DNA of 64,000 nucleotides, from positions 13,822,205 through 13,886,204 of the forward strand of contig NC_067206.1 in NCBI RefSeq assembly GCF_026262505.1, written 5' to 3'. Source of the stretch: Trichomonas vaginalis G3 (Eukaryota; Parabasalia; Trichomonadida; Trichomonadidae). This document shows positions 1 to 9,952 of this stretch, piece after piece (the stretch's first letter is position 1; every line of letters starts with the position of its first letter). A program made the position numbers and the translations under genes. A model generated the notes under the pieces. The model saw nothing but the letters and a program-made list of their open reading frames with translations. It had not been told where the DNA came from and ran no database searches.

Positions 1-1383
1 GAAATATGTTGTCATTGGTAATCTTTCATTTAGCATGTAGTGGTCTTCAACAAGAAGTAAGTCAATAGTTCTAACAGTTTCACATTCTTTTGGTATGTAT
101 CTCTTTATTTCATTATGTCTTGAGTCATTGAAGTAACCAATGGTAACATTAAATGCTATACCTGTTGCGTCAGAAATTTCTTGTACTTTACTTTGAGGAA
201 AGTCTCTAACACGAATGACTTCTCTCATGTGGTCAATAGTTTCTTCATTTACTCCAGCCTGAATGCAAGCATAAACGAAGCAGTTATCTTCTGTCATAAG
301 TGTTGCAGTTCTTTTGTTCAGTTCATTGAAGATTTGATAGCGTTCAAGATTTATAGGTAATGTGCAAAGATACTTCCAGAACTGACCGCTTCTCTTCTTA
401 TAAAACTTCTTTTCACCATTATCTTTCCAAAAGCTTTCTATAAGTGCTGGGTTTCCTGTTTGCTTAAGAGCTTCCAAAATGGCTTTCTGGTCATTTGTCA
501 GTGTGCTTTCATCTCTATATGGTCTCTTTTTTGGTTTGCCTTTCTTTACATCTGACATCGTTAAGCCTTCATATTCTGTTAAATCATACATCTTTATTTC
601 AGTAAGATTCTTTATGTTTGTCAAGAAGAAGTCATAGTGCATTTCAACAATACCTTCAGCATTTGCTTCTATCTCTGATATAAAGTTCTCCTTCAAGAGC
701 TGATGTAGTAATGTTCCAATATTATTGAGGTTTAACGTAGAACATTCATACTTTCCACCAAGTTTATAACATACCATCCATCTTTGTTGGGAGTTTATTT
801 TAATCTTCTCTAAGAGTCTCATGAAAACCTTACCGAAATGTTTGTGTAAGTAGTCTCTGTTTGGTTCATCTAAAGCTTCGATGTTAAAGTCAATGAGTCT
901 ATTGCCTGTCTTAACATTCCTCTTCCTATTCTCTTCATCTTTCTTTAACCATCTCTCACCTTCTTTTGGTTTGTCGTCAATGGAACGAAGGACATCGTTA
1001 GCTTTGCGAACTTGTTCTATAGCGCTCTTAAACATCTCTCTTCTCTGTTGTTTCAGTGTGTCGTCTCTTCTTCTTGTTTCACCAACGTTCGCATTTGTTA
1101 TGTCAAAAATTTCTCTTCTTACTTCATGAGGTACTGAACGTCTATGATATAAGTCAATAGCAACGTCATTTAAAGGAAATGCTCTTGCATGGACTTCGTC
1201 CTCGCCGCGTTGCGGCTTTATGAACTCATGAATTCTATCATAACTTATTTCACCATTATAGTCATTGAGGATGTCAGCGAGTGCTTTTTTGTTTGTTGCG
1301 TAATGCTTTGCAACATCTATATTAGCTTCTGTAAGAAGTTGTTTTATTTCCGAGTGTTCTAACTTAGACAACTTCCGATACAT
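1..1383 (-). CDS. Protein-primed DNA polymerase B, N-terminal part (M1; runs off the left edge)
   Basis: An uninterrupted frame of 461 codons runs from an ATG at 1383 off the left edge. It matches the polymerase-B remnant of M2 (42184-44331) in layout: a charged N-terminal region, then a block with DNCFVYACIQAG near residue 365, and VEDHYMLNE about 80 residues later (M2 has EPCILTCLRNSG and VHNHFMLNE). The Cys-containing block recalls the OTU-like or similar N-terminal domains reported for Polinton polymerases; that comparison is from memory. The catalytic palm motifs would lie outside the window. The in-frame segment KPQRGEDEVHAR is encoded by a palindromic mini-insert at 1191-1215. No break is seen in this part. 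Confidence 0.75.
   Translation of the reverse strand, partial: MYRKLSKLEHSEIKQLLTEANIDVAKHYATNKKALADILNDYNGEISYDRIHEFIKPQRGEDEVHARAFPLNDVAIDLYHRRSVPHEVRREIFDITNANVGETRRRDDTLKQQRREMFKSAIEQVRKANDVLRSIDDKPKEGERWLKKDEENRKRNVKTGNRLIDFNIEALDEPNRDYLHKHFGKVFMRLLEKIKINSQQRWMVCYKLGGKYECSTLNLNNIGTLLHQLLKENFISEIEANAEGIVEMHYDFFLTNIKNLTEIKMYDLTEYEGLTMSDVKKGKPKKRPYRDESTLTNDQKAILEALKQTGNPALIESFWKDNGEKKFYKKRSGQFWKYLCTLPINLERYQIFNELNKRTATLMTEDNCFVYACIQAGVNEETIDHMREVIRVRDFPQSKVQEISDATGIAFNVTIGYFNDSRHNEIKRYIPKECETVRTIDLLLVEDHYMLNERLPMTTYF
1191..1215. repeat. Double mini-hairpin, in frame inside M1 polymerase B
   Basis: Two adjacent GC-rich hairpins with 3-nt loops: GGAC-TTC-GTCC (1191-1201) and CCGC-GTT-GCGG (1205-1215). 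On the coding strand the order and spacing match the copy at 13945-13969. It adds a PQRGEDE-type peptide without breaking the frame. Confidence 0.7.
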
Positions 1384-1472
1384 CTTTAGTAGGAAATAAA
1401 AAAATATTTTTTGAAAAAATTAGATTAGATTTTTTAAGTTATTTTTCAAAATAATTTAATATTTTTATTTTA
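1384..1472. promoter_or_regulatory. Divergent AT-rich promoter between polymerase B and the 157-aa gene
   Basis: The 89 bp between two divergent start codons are almost pure A/T with T-runs. Both genes must start from here. No classical T. vaginalis Inr is obvious, so the start sites are not assigned. Confidence 0.4.
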
Positions 1473-1946
1473 ATGAAACACATGCAAGATTGCAAGTTCT
1501 TTTCATACAATGCTCTCGCTACTGCCATCAAGAATGAGTTCAATAATGCTGCAAACGTTAATGTTATCTTTAACAAGAAGTTTGTGAAAGAATCTAAGTT
1601 TGGTCAGTATGTCAGACCATTAGCTATCGTCATTGACCGCAAACGTTATACTTCACAAGAGTTAGCAGTAGTTTTGAAACAAAAGAGTTTCTTCGTGAAT
1701 GTCAAAGATACTCATTATACTGTCATAAAGAACTCTAATATTGACTTCTTCAGTATTGCTATGAATCTTTCCGAACAGAAAGAATATAAGAAGGGTGAAA
1801 CATCTGTGAAATATTATCCTTCATCTCTGAAGACAATAACGAACAAAGATGTTATACAGAAATTCTTACCAAAGGTTGAAGAAGCTTCTATTGACATTGA
1901 CGAAGGAAGTGAAATGGTTGAAGAAATAGACCCTGAAGCTTTATAA
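1473..1946 (+). CDS. Hypothetical Maverick protein, 157 aa
   Basis: A whole frame transcribed divergently from polymerase B. The protein is mixed alpha/beta in appearance with a Lys-rich middle and a strongly acidic tail (last 25 residues, EEASIDIDEG onward). I recognise no motif. A place next to the polymerase suggests a replication or early role, but this is inference only. After the stop there is about 120 bp of plain spacer and then the 12-bp minisatellite. Confidence 0.6.
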   Translation: MKHMQDCKFFSYNALATAIKNEFNNAANVNVIFNKKFVKESKFGQYVRPLAIVIDRKRYTSQELAVVLKQKSFFVNVKDTHYTVIKNSNIDFFSIAMNLSEQKEYKKGETSVKYYPSSLKTITNKDVIQKFLPKVEEASIDIDEGSEMVEEIDPEAL

Positions 1947-2071
1947 GAAAATTTATTTTTGAATAACTGATGGTGTCACCACGTCACTATGTGTCACCAG
2001 GTTAATTAACTTCTCTTAAAAATGATGACAACATGACATTTTGACAACACAGCAGGATTAATGCAAAAATG

Positions 2072-2520
2072 AATGTTATCGTTAATGTTATCGTTTATGT
2101 TATCGTTAATGTTATCGTTTATGTTATCGTTAATGTTATCAGTGTCGAACATAATTGACATGGAGCATTTATGTTATCGTTAATGTTATCGTTTATGTTA
2201 TCGTTAATGTTATCGTTTATGTTATCGTTAATGTTATCAGTGTCGAACATAATTGACATGGAGCATTTATGTTATCGTTAATGTTATCGTTTATGTTATC
2301 GTTTATGTTATCGTTTATGTTATCGTTAATGTTATCGTTAATGTTATCAGTGTCGAACATAATTGACATGGAGCATTTATGTTATCGTTAATGTTATCGT
2401 TTATGTTATCGTTAATGTTATCGTTTATGTTATCGTTTATGTTATCGTTTATGTTATCGTTTATGTTATCGTTTATGTTATCGTTAATGTTATCGTTAAT
2501 GTTATCAGTGTCGAACATAA
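2072..2520. repeat. 12-bp minisatellite (GTTATCGTTAAT / GTTATCGTTTAT)
   Basis: About 30 units of a 12-bp repeat alternate between TTAAT and TTTAT forms. The array is broken four times by the same 28-bp insert containing TGTCGAACATAATTGAC and TGGAGCATTT, giving a higher-order pattern. Long frames on both strands through it only mirror the 12-bp period. It could be a replication iteron array or simple expansion; nothing in the sequence decides. Confidence 0.9.
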
Positions 2521-2562
2521 TTGACGATCAGACGATTCTCTCTTCGTCGATTATGTTCGACA
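2509..2562. repeat. 19-bp hairpin at the minisatellite junction
   Basis: Arms at 2509-2527 and 2544-2562 pair over 19 bp with one mismatch and a 16-nt loop. It joins the two repeat arrays in inverted orientation. Confidence 0.75.
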
Positions 2563-2778
2563 TGGAGCGTTTATTGAAACAATTAAATGGTAAAAACAAA
2601 ATAAACTTGACGATCAGACGATTCTCTCTTCGTCAATTATGTTCGACATGGAGCGTTTATGGAAACAATTAAATGGTAAAAACAAAATAAACTTGACGAT
2701 CAGACGATTCTCTCTTCGTCAATTATATTCGACATGGAGCGTTTATGGAAACAATTAAATGGTAAAAACAAAATAATG
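2521..2778. repeat. 86-bp tandem repeat, three copies
   Basis: Units start at 2521, 2607 and 2693 and differ at only a few positions. Each holds GACGA and TCGTC bracketing a short loop and a CAATTATGTTCGACATGG segment that is the reverse complement of the insert in the neighbouring minisatellite. Confidence 0.9.
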
Positions 2779-2849
2779 ACGAAGGGTTTTGTTTTTATCA
2801 TGGTTTTCTCCACTATGGTCCTAACGTGGCACCCGACGAGATTTTTTTC

Positions 2850-3613
2850 ATTCTTCCTCTTTGAAGTTATCGAAATATTCTGTTATTTTTTCCTTCAGTA
2901 ATGTTAAGTCTTCTTTGAATGTAAGTATTGTGCAACCTTTGATGTCATAGTGTGTTTGAGGAAGAGTATTTTTTGACAATTTCTTTTATTTGCTCATTCG
3001 GTGTCATTGAAATCGGTAAGTTTTCACGATAGAACCAGTTTCTGTCAGATTTATATATTTTAGCGAGGTCATAAAAGCTCTTGTTGTTTCTTCTGACTAA
3101 ATGTAACATAACCATATCTTTATCTTCTTCTTTTTCCATCTCTTCAGTGTAAATCATATACTTATAACTCTTTTCCTTTCCTTTTGGTACTGAACGCGGT
3201 ATTCTTTTCTGTATGCTTTTGTCTTCTTTCATCATATCTTCTCTCTGCTTTGTACAAAGTTCGTCAAGTAGCATAAGTATGTAGATTGCATAACGAGGTG
3301 AAGCCCACATTGCTATTGAACTAACTAGGAACTTATGAACATATATACCTTTTAGATGTGATGGTAAGTTTTGTCTGTCTTGGTACATCTTTTTAAGTTC
3401 TACATGTTCAAACTCACTGAGGAGTTCATGAGTGCTATTTAATTCAAACCATTCATTTGGTGTTTTATTCTCTGGAGCAAAACATGCTGTCAAAATACTC
3501 TGCATTTGGTACATGTCATCTTTGACTGAACGAATGAGTCTCAATTGTTTGTTATACTGTATGTATTCATATTCTTCATTAATGGCTTCATGAACGATAG
3601 CAGTTGTTGTCAT
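2850..3613 (-). pseudogene. KilA-N domain gene of M1 (probably broken)
   Basis: The start at 3613 (MTTTAIVHEA) is chosen because the paralog at 38289-39095 begins at the same point; an upstream in-frame ATG would translate the promoter box. Residues about 90-125 carry the KilA-N signature: GIYVHKFL, then MWASPRYAIYILMLLDEL. A Lys-rich linker (RIPRSVPKGKEK) leads to a C-terminal region shared with the paralog. KilA-N is a DNA-binding domain of phages and large DNA viruses, so the likely role is regulation or DNA binding. Compared with the M2 paralog it looks broken; I estimate one break. Confidence 0.75.
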
Positions 3614-3699
3614 TGCTGTTCTTACATACAAGATAAAAATTTTGTTAGAAAAAATTAGCGTTATTTTCTGACTTTCACAAAAGACCAAAAATAAACGCT

Positions 3700-4312
3700 T
3701 TATATGTATTTTTCAGCAACTTCGTCAAATAATTTTATAGCTTTATCTATCTCATCTACTTCAAACGTTTCTTTACCTTTCATGGGAGCACCATACATTT
3801 TCTCAAACTTTTCAAGTAGTTCTGTTTCTGCAGCTCTCATATCATTAACGAACACAACCTTGACTCTATTGACGGTAGAGTCATATCTTTGAGTTTATAT
3901 TTATGTTCTTCCTATCTTATATCTCTTTGTATTGAAGTCCTTCGGTTTCTGAACGATGTAAAGTAAGCCTTCACTGCAACGTTTCGTATCGAATGAACCA
4001 TATGTTATGAAGTTATATCCAACAACTGGGTCAATCCATAGAAGAATTATTGGTATAAGACTTTTGTCAATGAGATATGCTGTAGTTCCATAGAATCTTA
4101 CTGATATCATAAGCTCAGGATTTCTTGTCAAAATTTTCTGAGTAGAAGCAATTCTAACCCAGTCCTTTGTTTTTCTTTCCAGATGGTGTTATAATGTCTG
4201 ACAAAGAATATTTGTTGTATTTCTTACAGTATCTTACGTTTAAATCACCAATTCTAACCACTTTGGTGTCATTGTTAATCTTTCTAACTGTTTCAAACTC
4301 AATGTTTGACAT
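3700..4312 (-). pseudogene. T5orf172/GIY-YIG-like gene remnant of M1 (broken)
   Basis: The start at 4312 is preceded by the same AT-rich promoter box as its neighbours. The remnant contains a LYIVQKP followed by YKIGRT, the N-terminal signature of T5orf172 (GIY-YIG-like) domains, and a later Glu-containing helix (AAETELLEKF). T5orf172 domains often accompany KilA-N domains in phages and nucleocytoplasmic viruses, and here the gene sits next to one. About two breaks. Confidence 0.5.
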
Positions 4313-4422
4313 TACTGTCTTTACATACAAGATAAAAAAATAAATAAAAATAAAACTAACTTTATTTTTATCTTTTATGAAAATTCATGAAATTTGGTCA
4401 TTTTTCAGCAAAAATAATGTTT

Positions 4423-4480
4423 AGGTGAAGAGGTGAGATCTCACCCATTTTCTCACCTGTTTTCTCACCTGTTTTTTCAC
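4423..4480. repeat. GGTGA-type intergenic palindrome (copy 1)
   Basis: The core is the perfect palindrome GGTGAGATCTCACC, preceded by TTTAGGTGAAGA and followed by spaced TCACC repeats. It lies just past the 3' end of the 4480-5435 gene. Six copies occur in the window, all in Maverick spacers. Confidence 0.85.
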
Positions 4481-5435
4481 AAGCGTTTTACATGAATTGT
4501 ACGATGTATATTTGAAATCCTAAACAATTTCGTAGCTTCTATTTCTTCTTTTAGTACATTGAATGTTTTAATCATGCCGAAAGTCTCTTTATATTTCTTC
4601 TTGACGTCAGACAGAAGGAAATCTTCTGCTGTTGGATAGTTTTTTATTAAGAAATGTCAACATATCCATTTTATCTTCTGCTGGCTTTTCTGCTTCTTTC
4701 TTTAAGTCTGCATAGTCGTTTCGCATTCTATCTCTTTGACTGAGTAGTTATATTTCCTCATTGCTGCTTTACATTTTGAACATTGCGGATTCATTTTTGC
4801 GTTATACATTGAAAAAAACCAGCTAGAACAACTAAGGCGTCAATTGCTCTCTTCATCTCAAACATAGCGGGTCTTATTTGTTCGTTCCATACATTGCCTC
4901 TTCTATCTTCATCTCTTATCTGCCATACACATCTTGCAACTAATGTAACAAAGTTATCGTATGTCTTAAATTCTTCGGATTTATATATGTCAGAGATGTT
5001 CTTATAAACCATGTCGCAATCTTTGTCCATAACTTTATGGTTGCAATGATATCCTAGAAACTCATAGTTTACCTTTCGTATGAACTTCTTTATTTCTACC
5101 GAGTCAGTTGCTTTGATTTCTATTTCGTCAAATTCATGAATAGTGAGCTTTTGTTGTTGGATTTCAGGCAATTTGGGTAAATGGTCAATAATGTCCTGCA
5201 TGTCATAAAGATATTCTTCATTTTCTTCATCCTGTGCGGTACAGTCTAAATTACTTGTTAACAGTTCTTGCTTTATCTTCTGGATTTTTGTTTCGAAAGT
5301 ATATGAAGAAGGAATGAAGTTTTTCATTTCTACTAACATTGACGTAGGATTCATAACTAACGAGTTTGGTGCTGTTGTGGACAGAGTCCTGCCGTTCGCA
5401 GCTTGAATTGTTGTTGTGCCGATTGTTGAAATCAT
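4480..5435 (-). pseudogene. Hypothetical Maverick gene, M1 copy (broken)
   Basis: Nearly identical in sequence and start (MISTIGTTTIQ) to the 313-aa gene at 39453-40394 of M2, where the protein is described. This copy looks broken, perhaps twice. The true start is 5435; a longer frame upstream reads into a Tvmar1 fragment and is not native. Like its partner it follows the KilA-N and T5orf172-like genes on the same strand with its own promoter box. Confidence 0.7.
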
Positions 5436-5490
5436 ATCTTTTATACAAAATAAAAAAATAAATAAAAATAAAACTAACTTTATTTTTTCT
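5436..5490 (-). promoter_or_regulatory. Conserved AT-rich promoter box of Maverick genes
   Basis: Directly upstream of the ATG on the minus strand is a shared block with TTATTTTTATTTATTTTTTT and then TTTTGTAT. The same block precedes the genes starting at 3613 (shorter), 4312, 39095 and 40394. Conservation in spacers of two different Mavericks points to a promoter. Confidence 0.6.
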
Positions 5491-5699
5491 ATTAAAAAAA
5501 TGAAAAAAATCCCGCCAAAATTTCCCGCGAAACCGCCTCTTGTCTCAAAATTCATTTTATATCCCGGCATGGCGCCAAAATACAACATACTCATCATATA
5601 CATATATTCATATTTTTTATTATATATTTATAATCAGCATATATCTCCTTTAATAGTCTCATATAGAGCGCTGTGCTAAACGCACCTTTGGACACCCTA
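5491..5699 (-). mobile_element. Solo end fragment of Tvmar1 mariner
   Basis: This 209-bp piece equals the first part of the Tvmar1 copies at 22013 and 24830, including one terminal repeat (GGACACCCTA at its right edge), but lacks the other end and most of the transposase. The orthologous spacer in M2 near 40449 reads CTATCTTAAGG without it, giving an empty site; TA or TAT is duplicated at the junctions. It separates the promoter box from the upstream palindrome. Confidence 0.85.
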
Positions 5700-5729
5700 T
5701 ATCTTAAGGAAATTCATGAAAATTCACGA

Positions 5730-5758
5730 GACCCAAAGGGTCTGAGCCGCTAAGCGGC
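5730..5758. repeat. Double mini-hairpin, intergenic, with empty site in M2
   Basis: GACCC-AAA-GGGTC followed by GCCGC-TAA-GCGGC. The matching spacer in M2 (about 40470-40480) lacks this block, and CGAG flanks both sides here, as if 30-odd bp had been inserted with a 3-4 bp duplication. Confidence 0.7.
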
Positions 5759-5760
5759 GA

Positions 5761-5798
5761 GGGTGAGAAAACGGGTGAGATCTCACCTCTTCACCTAA
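5761..5798. repeat. GGTGA-type intergenic palindrome (copy 2)
   Basis: GGTGAGATCTCACC core in the opposite orientation to copy 1, upstream of the 5435 gene and downstream of the integrase. It keeps the flanking CTTCACCTAAA tail. Confidence 0.85.
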
Positions 5799-5884
5799 AC
5801 ATTATTTTTGGTGTAAATAAATGGTACCATTAATGATATCATGACTGTTCTCATTCATGTCTGATTTACATCTAATGAAAAAGT

Positions 5885-6970
5885 TTAGAAGAATAAAAAA
5901 ATTCTTTCTGGCATATTTTTGTCTTTCCAGTACTCCCGCTCTAATGGTCCCAGATGTGTTGGCTTTGACTCTCTCAAGTTCTTAGATGGTATAACATCTT
6001 CAACGCCTCCTTCATATCTTACTTTATAAGTGTCATCGTTTATGTTGTAGCCAAGTATTTCAATAACCACTCCTCGCTTTGCTTCGTCAATGGTTTCAGC
6101 AAGTTTGCCATTACTACTTTCGACTAATTTATGTCGAGGGTAAAATGCAATGGAGTCGTCAGCAGCTTTTATAAGATATCCATTACCTTGCGTAGAGTCT
6201 ACGATATAATAATTTCGACTTAACCTTAAACGTTTCTTTGTCAACGGTTTGTCGTCAAGAACTACACGAACTTTTGTTCCAGGAATGAGGGTAAATTGTG
6301 TTGAATTTCTGATATTTTGTGTTTGACTTCGTTTCTTTTGTATATACTTTTCTTCTTGTTGTTGTGTCATTGAATTTGGTGTATGTCCTGTTGTAGAATG
6401 TGTTGAGGAATTATATACTTCGATGAAATGTTTCATTGTTTCTTCGGTAAAGTCTCGCTCTTGGTTTAAATCTCTGAGCGTTCTTATGAAGCGGTTTATG
6501 ATGCCGAGTATGTTATGGTTATGGTCTTCAGTAGTGTAGTGAGTTATGTTATGCTTAATGAGAAAATCTGTGATTTCATTGCTGAGGTATGCACCGTCTT
6601 GGTCTGAAGTTAATGAAGTGGGATGATGTTCTGCCACGAACGTCTGAAAAACTCTTAAAACTTCACGAGTTCCTTTATTTTTCATTGGATATGCATATGC
6701 TTTACGAGTGTTAACATTAATGAAGATGAGGAATGGTGGCTTTCTTCCTTTCTTACTCTGAACCAGAGTGTCAAATTGGTATGCGTCAGGAGTGTTGGAG
6801 TAAATTGGTAAAAAGTAGTCGTAAGGGTTTATTTTTGTTTGATGTACAACATTTTTGTCAAAGAACCTTTTCACTTCAGCTCTGTTAGTAAATCCCCAAC
6901 TCTTTGCAGCTTCATTGAACTTCTTAAATGACCTCCATGGATGTTGTTCGAATACTTCTTTCAAGCTCAT
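5885..6970 (-). CDS. Maverick integrase (rve-type), M1
   Basis: A 361-aa whole frame. Retroviral-integrase-like core: FDTLVQSKKGRKPPFLIF with Asp67, then LTSDQDGAYLSNEITDFL with Asp123/125, then LGIINRFIRTLRDLN, the conserved third block. Residues about 290-345 (VVIEILGYN to KVRYEGGVEDVIPSKNL) look like a small SH3/chromo-type barrel. The enzyme would insert the element into host DNA. It follows the fibre gene on the same strand by about 40 bp. The M2 relative at 48564-50917 is more diverged. Confidence 0.85.
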   Translation of the reverse strand: MSLKEVFEQHPWRSFKKFNEAAKSWGFTNRAEVKRFFDKNVVHQTKINPYDYFLPIYSNTPDAYQFDTLVQSKKGRKPPFLIFINVNTRKAYAYPMKNKGTREVLRVFQTFVAEHHPTSLTSDQDGAYLSNEITDFLIKHNITHYTTEDHNHNILGIINRFIRTLRDLNQERDFTEETMKHFIEVYNSSTHSTTGHTPNSMTQQQEEKYIQKKRSQTQNIRNSTQFTLIPGTKVRVVLDDKPLTKKRLRLSRNYYIVDSTQGNGYLIKAADDSIAFYPRHKLVESSNGKLAETIDEAKRGVVIEILGYNINDDTYKVRYEGGVEDVIPSKNLRESKPTHLGPLEREYWKDKNMPERIFLFF

Positions 6971-7010
6971 TTATGTAAAGTTAAAGATTTTATTCTAGGC
7001 TCAAGCGCGT

Positions 7011-9935
7011 TCATTGAACGCGGTACCATGCAAATATAGTCACAAATGGTGGCATATAATCTTCACCCGAGCCTGTTGGATTTGTTGTGAAAGTGTGTGA
7101 ATGATTTCCTCCCGGTTCAGTTGGTCAAAAAATCTTTTTTGCTGCATTGTTATAAGATGGAGATAAAACGTCATGGCCAGCTTCATACTCTGAGTTGTAT
7201 AATGGGTGGTCTCTTAATGAGTGGCTATGATCGCCAGAAAAGTTTGTCGTTCCTGTATGAGTGTGCGCAGGTAAGTTTGCTTCTTTAATTTTCTTCGAAC
7301 CTCCTGTTTGCTTTGAATATTTAGCACAGTATAAGAATTTATCTACAATCTGCTTCCACGTACCAAAACCTAAAACTGTTGCTGGATTTGTTGAATTCAT
7401 TGACGTATAAATAGAACCAACAGGATATATGGTTTGAAGAATCTGGGCCTTCATTGTTAGAAGTTCATGTTTAACGTTTATAGCTTTATTGCCTTCTACA
7501 ATATTTATATTGTTTGTTATTAAACCATTAGGAAAAGTAGGAGGATAAATTCTTTGTTCTTGTACAGTTGCACCGTTTCTTCCTGTTTTTGTTACTATTT
7601 CGATGCATGCCTTAATTTCTTTAATCTTGATTGTTTGAAATTCTTCATGTGTATGGTTCTTGTCGGCTTTCTTGTCCAACATCGTTGGTAGTGTGTATGC
7701 TTCAAAGTTTCTGGCATATTGATCAATGTTCCTGCAATAGTTATCTAAATTGTTAAGTGTATCTTTTACGCTTGTACTCGGATTCTCTGAAGGTGTACTT
7801 GAACCGAGGGTATAGTTCAGTATTATATCGTCTGCTCTAACAGTAGTGAAGGATTTATGTGTATGGTTCTTGTCGGCTTTACTGTCTAATGTAGTTTGAA
7901 GTTCATTTATATCGGAGATGTTGTGGTTATGAGATTTCAAAACTTTGTTCATTGCTTCAAGTTCATCTTTGTCAGCTTTACTTTTAATAGCATCTTCAAA
8001 AGTTATTTTTGCCGTAACTCTCAACGTAAATTTTGGTTCAACTAATACACCGTTAACATTGAAAGTAGAGGCATAAATTTCACCGTTATAACTAAATGCT
8101 TCTAGCGCTTTACCCGTGTCATAATGTACAGTACAGCTTATGTCATAACCTTTAGCACGAATGTATTTATATCTTCTTTCATTAGGGTCTTCCGTCTTCA
8201 CTTCATCATCCCGTGTTAAATATCCATGATAATCCGTTATAATCTGTTCATCTGAAGTTATATAATGAACATGGTTCTTGACTCTATCACTCAGAGCTAA
8301 AAGCTCATTTTTGTCTGCTTTTTCGGCTAATTTCTCATTAACATCATTCACTTCTAATTCAAACCTTCCGCCAGAACTCTTATTATCATTAATCTTTTTC
8401 ATTAATTCGGTAATTACGTCATAAAGACTATATTCTGTTTTCGGTTTTGTAAATAATGAGTCAAAATTTCTTTTCATTATTACATCGCTGACATTAATGA
8501 TATCACCAATTCCTTTTTCATTTATTCTCTTCATTAATTCTGCAATAATGACGAATATATAATCTGTTAATTTATTCTCTTCATCGAGGGTTATAGAATG
8601 ATTTGAAATCGAATCATTAACACCTCTAAATAAATCAATAACTTCAGGATACACGTTTTTAATGTCTCGAATAACCCGACCCGTATCCTGTTGTTCATGG
8701 GCTTCACCACTACGTGGTTTTATGTCTCTAACCATCATCAACGCAGCCATAACCGGAGGGTTTGTTGCTATCTGTTCGAAAATCCGTCCGTTATGTACGG
8801 TATATCTAAATAATTTCTTTGTGTTTGTCAAAACATTTGAAACAAGTCTTTTAAAACCATCTACAAAATTTCCCGTTTCACCTAATGTTCTTGCAGCATT
8901 TACAAGCTCACCCATTCCAGCTTTTGACCCCAAAAACGTCCATATTGCGTTTATTTTACTCTGTATAGTTGTCCATTCAGCGAAACTAATACCCGCATTC
9001 GCTAAGTTGAAAATGAAACTCAGTGGATCGAACTTAATTCCGCTTTCTTTTTCAATTTCAACGAACTCACTAACATGAAATTTTAAATATTCTTTCGTTA
9101 AAATCGTTTTCCCCGATGTCATGCCGTTAACGGAACTATCACCGTCAAAAGTTAACGAATTCAATTTCGTCATTGATGCTTTTATTTCATACACCGCTTT
9201 ATCAATAGTTTTTGGCTCACCTTCTTTAGAAGTGTATGAAACATTAATGAATGAATTATATGTATTCATGAATGAGTTAAAATCAATGATTTTCATTAAT
9301 GAAGCCTTTAATGATTCATTTATTGTCGAATCCCTTAAAGTAATTAATGAACTGTCATTTATGAAAGGTACACTGCAAACCGTTGAGTTTGGATCAAATG
9401 CTGTAGTCGGCTGGGGAGTATTAATGATATAAGTCATTAAATCATTAAGTGATGCAAATAATGTTGTTGTTTTTGATTTAATTTCTTTAGCATCTGTTAT
9501 ATACGGTAATTTTATTTCTGTAGTTTCTGAATTAAAGATATTCGCTAAAATGTTTTGTAAACTGTTTTGAACAGCTATATAAACCGTTGAATCCGGAACT
9601 CTTACGATTTCACCGTCCTTTATAAACGGCATAGTACATGACGTAGTGCTTGGATCAAATCTTTCGGGATTATGATTCAACATATATTCTAATGCTTCAT
9701 AAACAGACCTATATACGGTTGTATTATCTTTTTCAATAATTTCACCGTCCTTTATAAACGGCATAGTACATGGAGTTAAAATAGGGTCAAACTTTTCATA
9801 GTCCTTCCATGTTATGTATTTCTCGGTATTTCCATCAGTGATAACAATATATTTGTCAGTAAGTGTGAGAGAGTATTGACCAAAATATAAACGTTTAGCT
9901 CTGTCAGCTTCATACGCATATGCAGCTATACTCAT
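7011..9935 (-). CDS. Fibre-like protein with phage tail-collar-type C terminus (M1)
   Basis: A very long frame starting MSIAAYAYEADRAKRLYFGQ. Residues about 50-200 hold four diverged copies of a PFIKDGEI module. The middle has coiled-coil-prone segments and repeated KADKNHTH blocks. The C terminus has YPVGSIYTSMNSTNPA and FGTWKQIVDKFLYCA, then LPAHTHTG: the pattern of phage tail-collar/short-tail-fibre domains. It is probably a spike or host-attachment protein of the virus-like particle. The collar region is shared with the M2 gene at 50914. Close to whole, with perhaps one break. Confidence 0.75.
8697..8717. repeat. Mini-hairpin, in frame inside the fibre gene
   Basis: CCAC-TAC-GTGG (8707-8717) next to a partial second hairpin (CATGGGCTTCA). 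On the coding strand it yields KPRSGEAHE, close to PQSGEGEARE encoded by the copy at 13945. Confidence 0.6.
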
Positions 9936-9952
9936 ATTTTAATGAGAATAAA

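Noticed and set aside
2315-2672. Frames of N-I-N-D and M-L-S-F repeats
   Set aside because: Pure by-products of the 12-bp minisatellite on opposite strands.
2072-2778. CRISPR-like array
   Set aside because: Direct repeats without unique spacers in a eukaryotic genome; ordinary minisatellites.
5436-5603. Longer N terminus (MYMMSMLYFGAMPG) for the 5435 gene
   Set aside because: It is Tvmar1 fragment sequence; the M2 paralog starts at MISTIGTTT without it.
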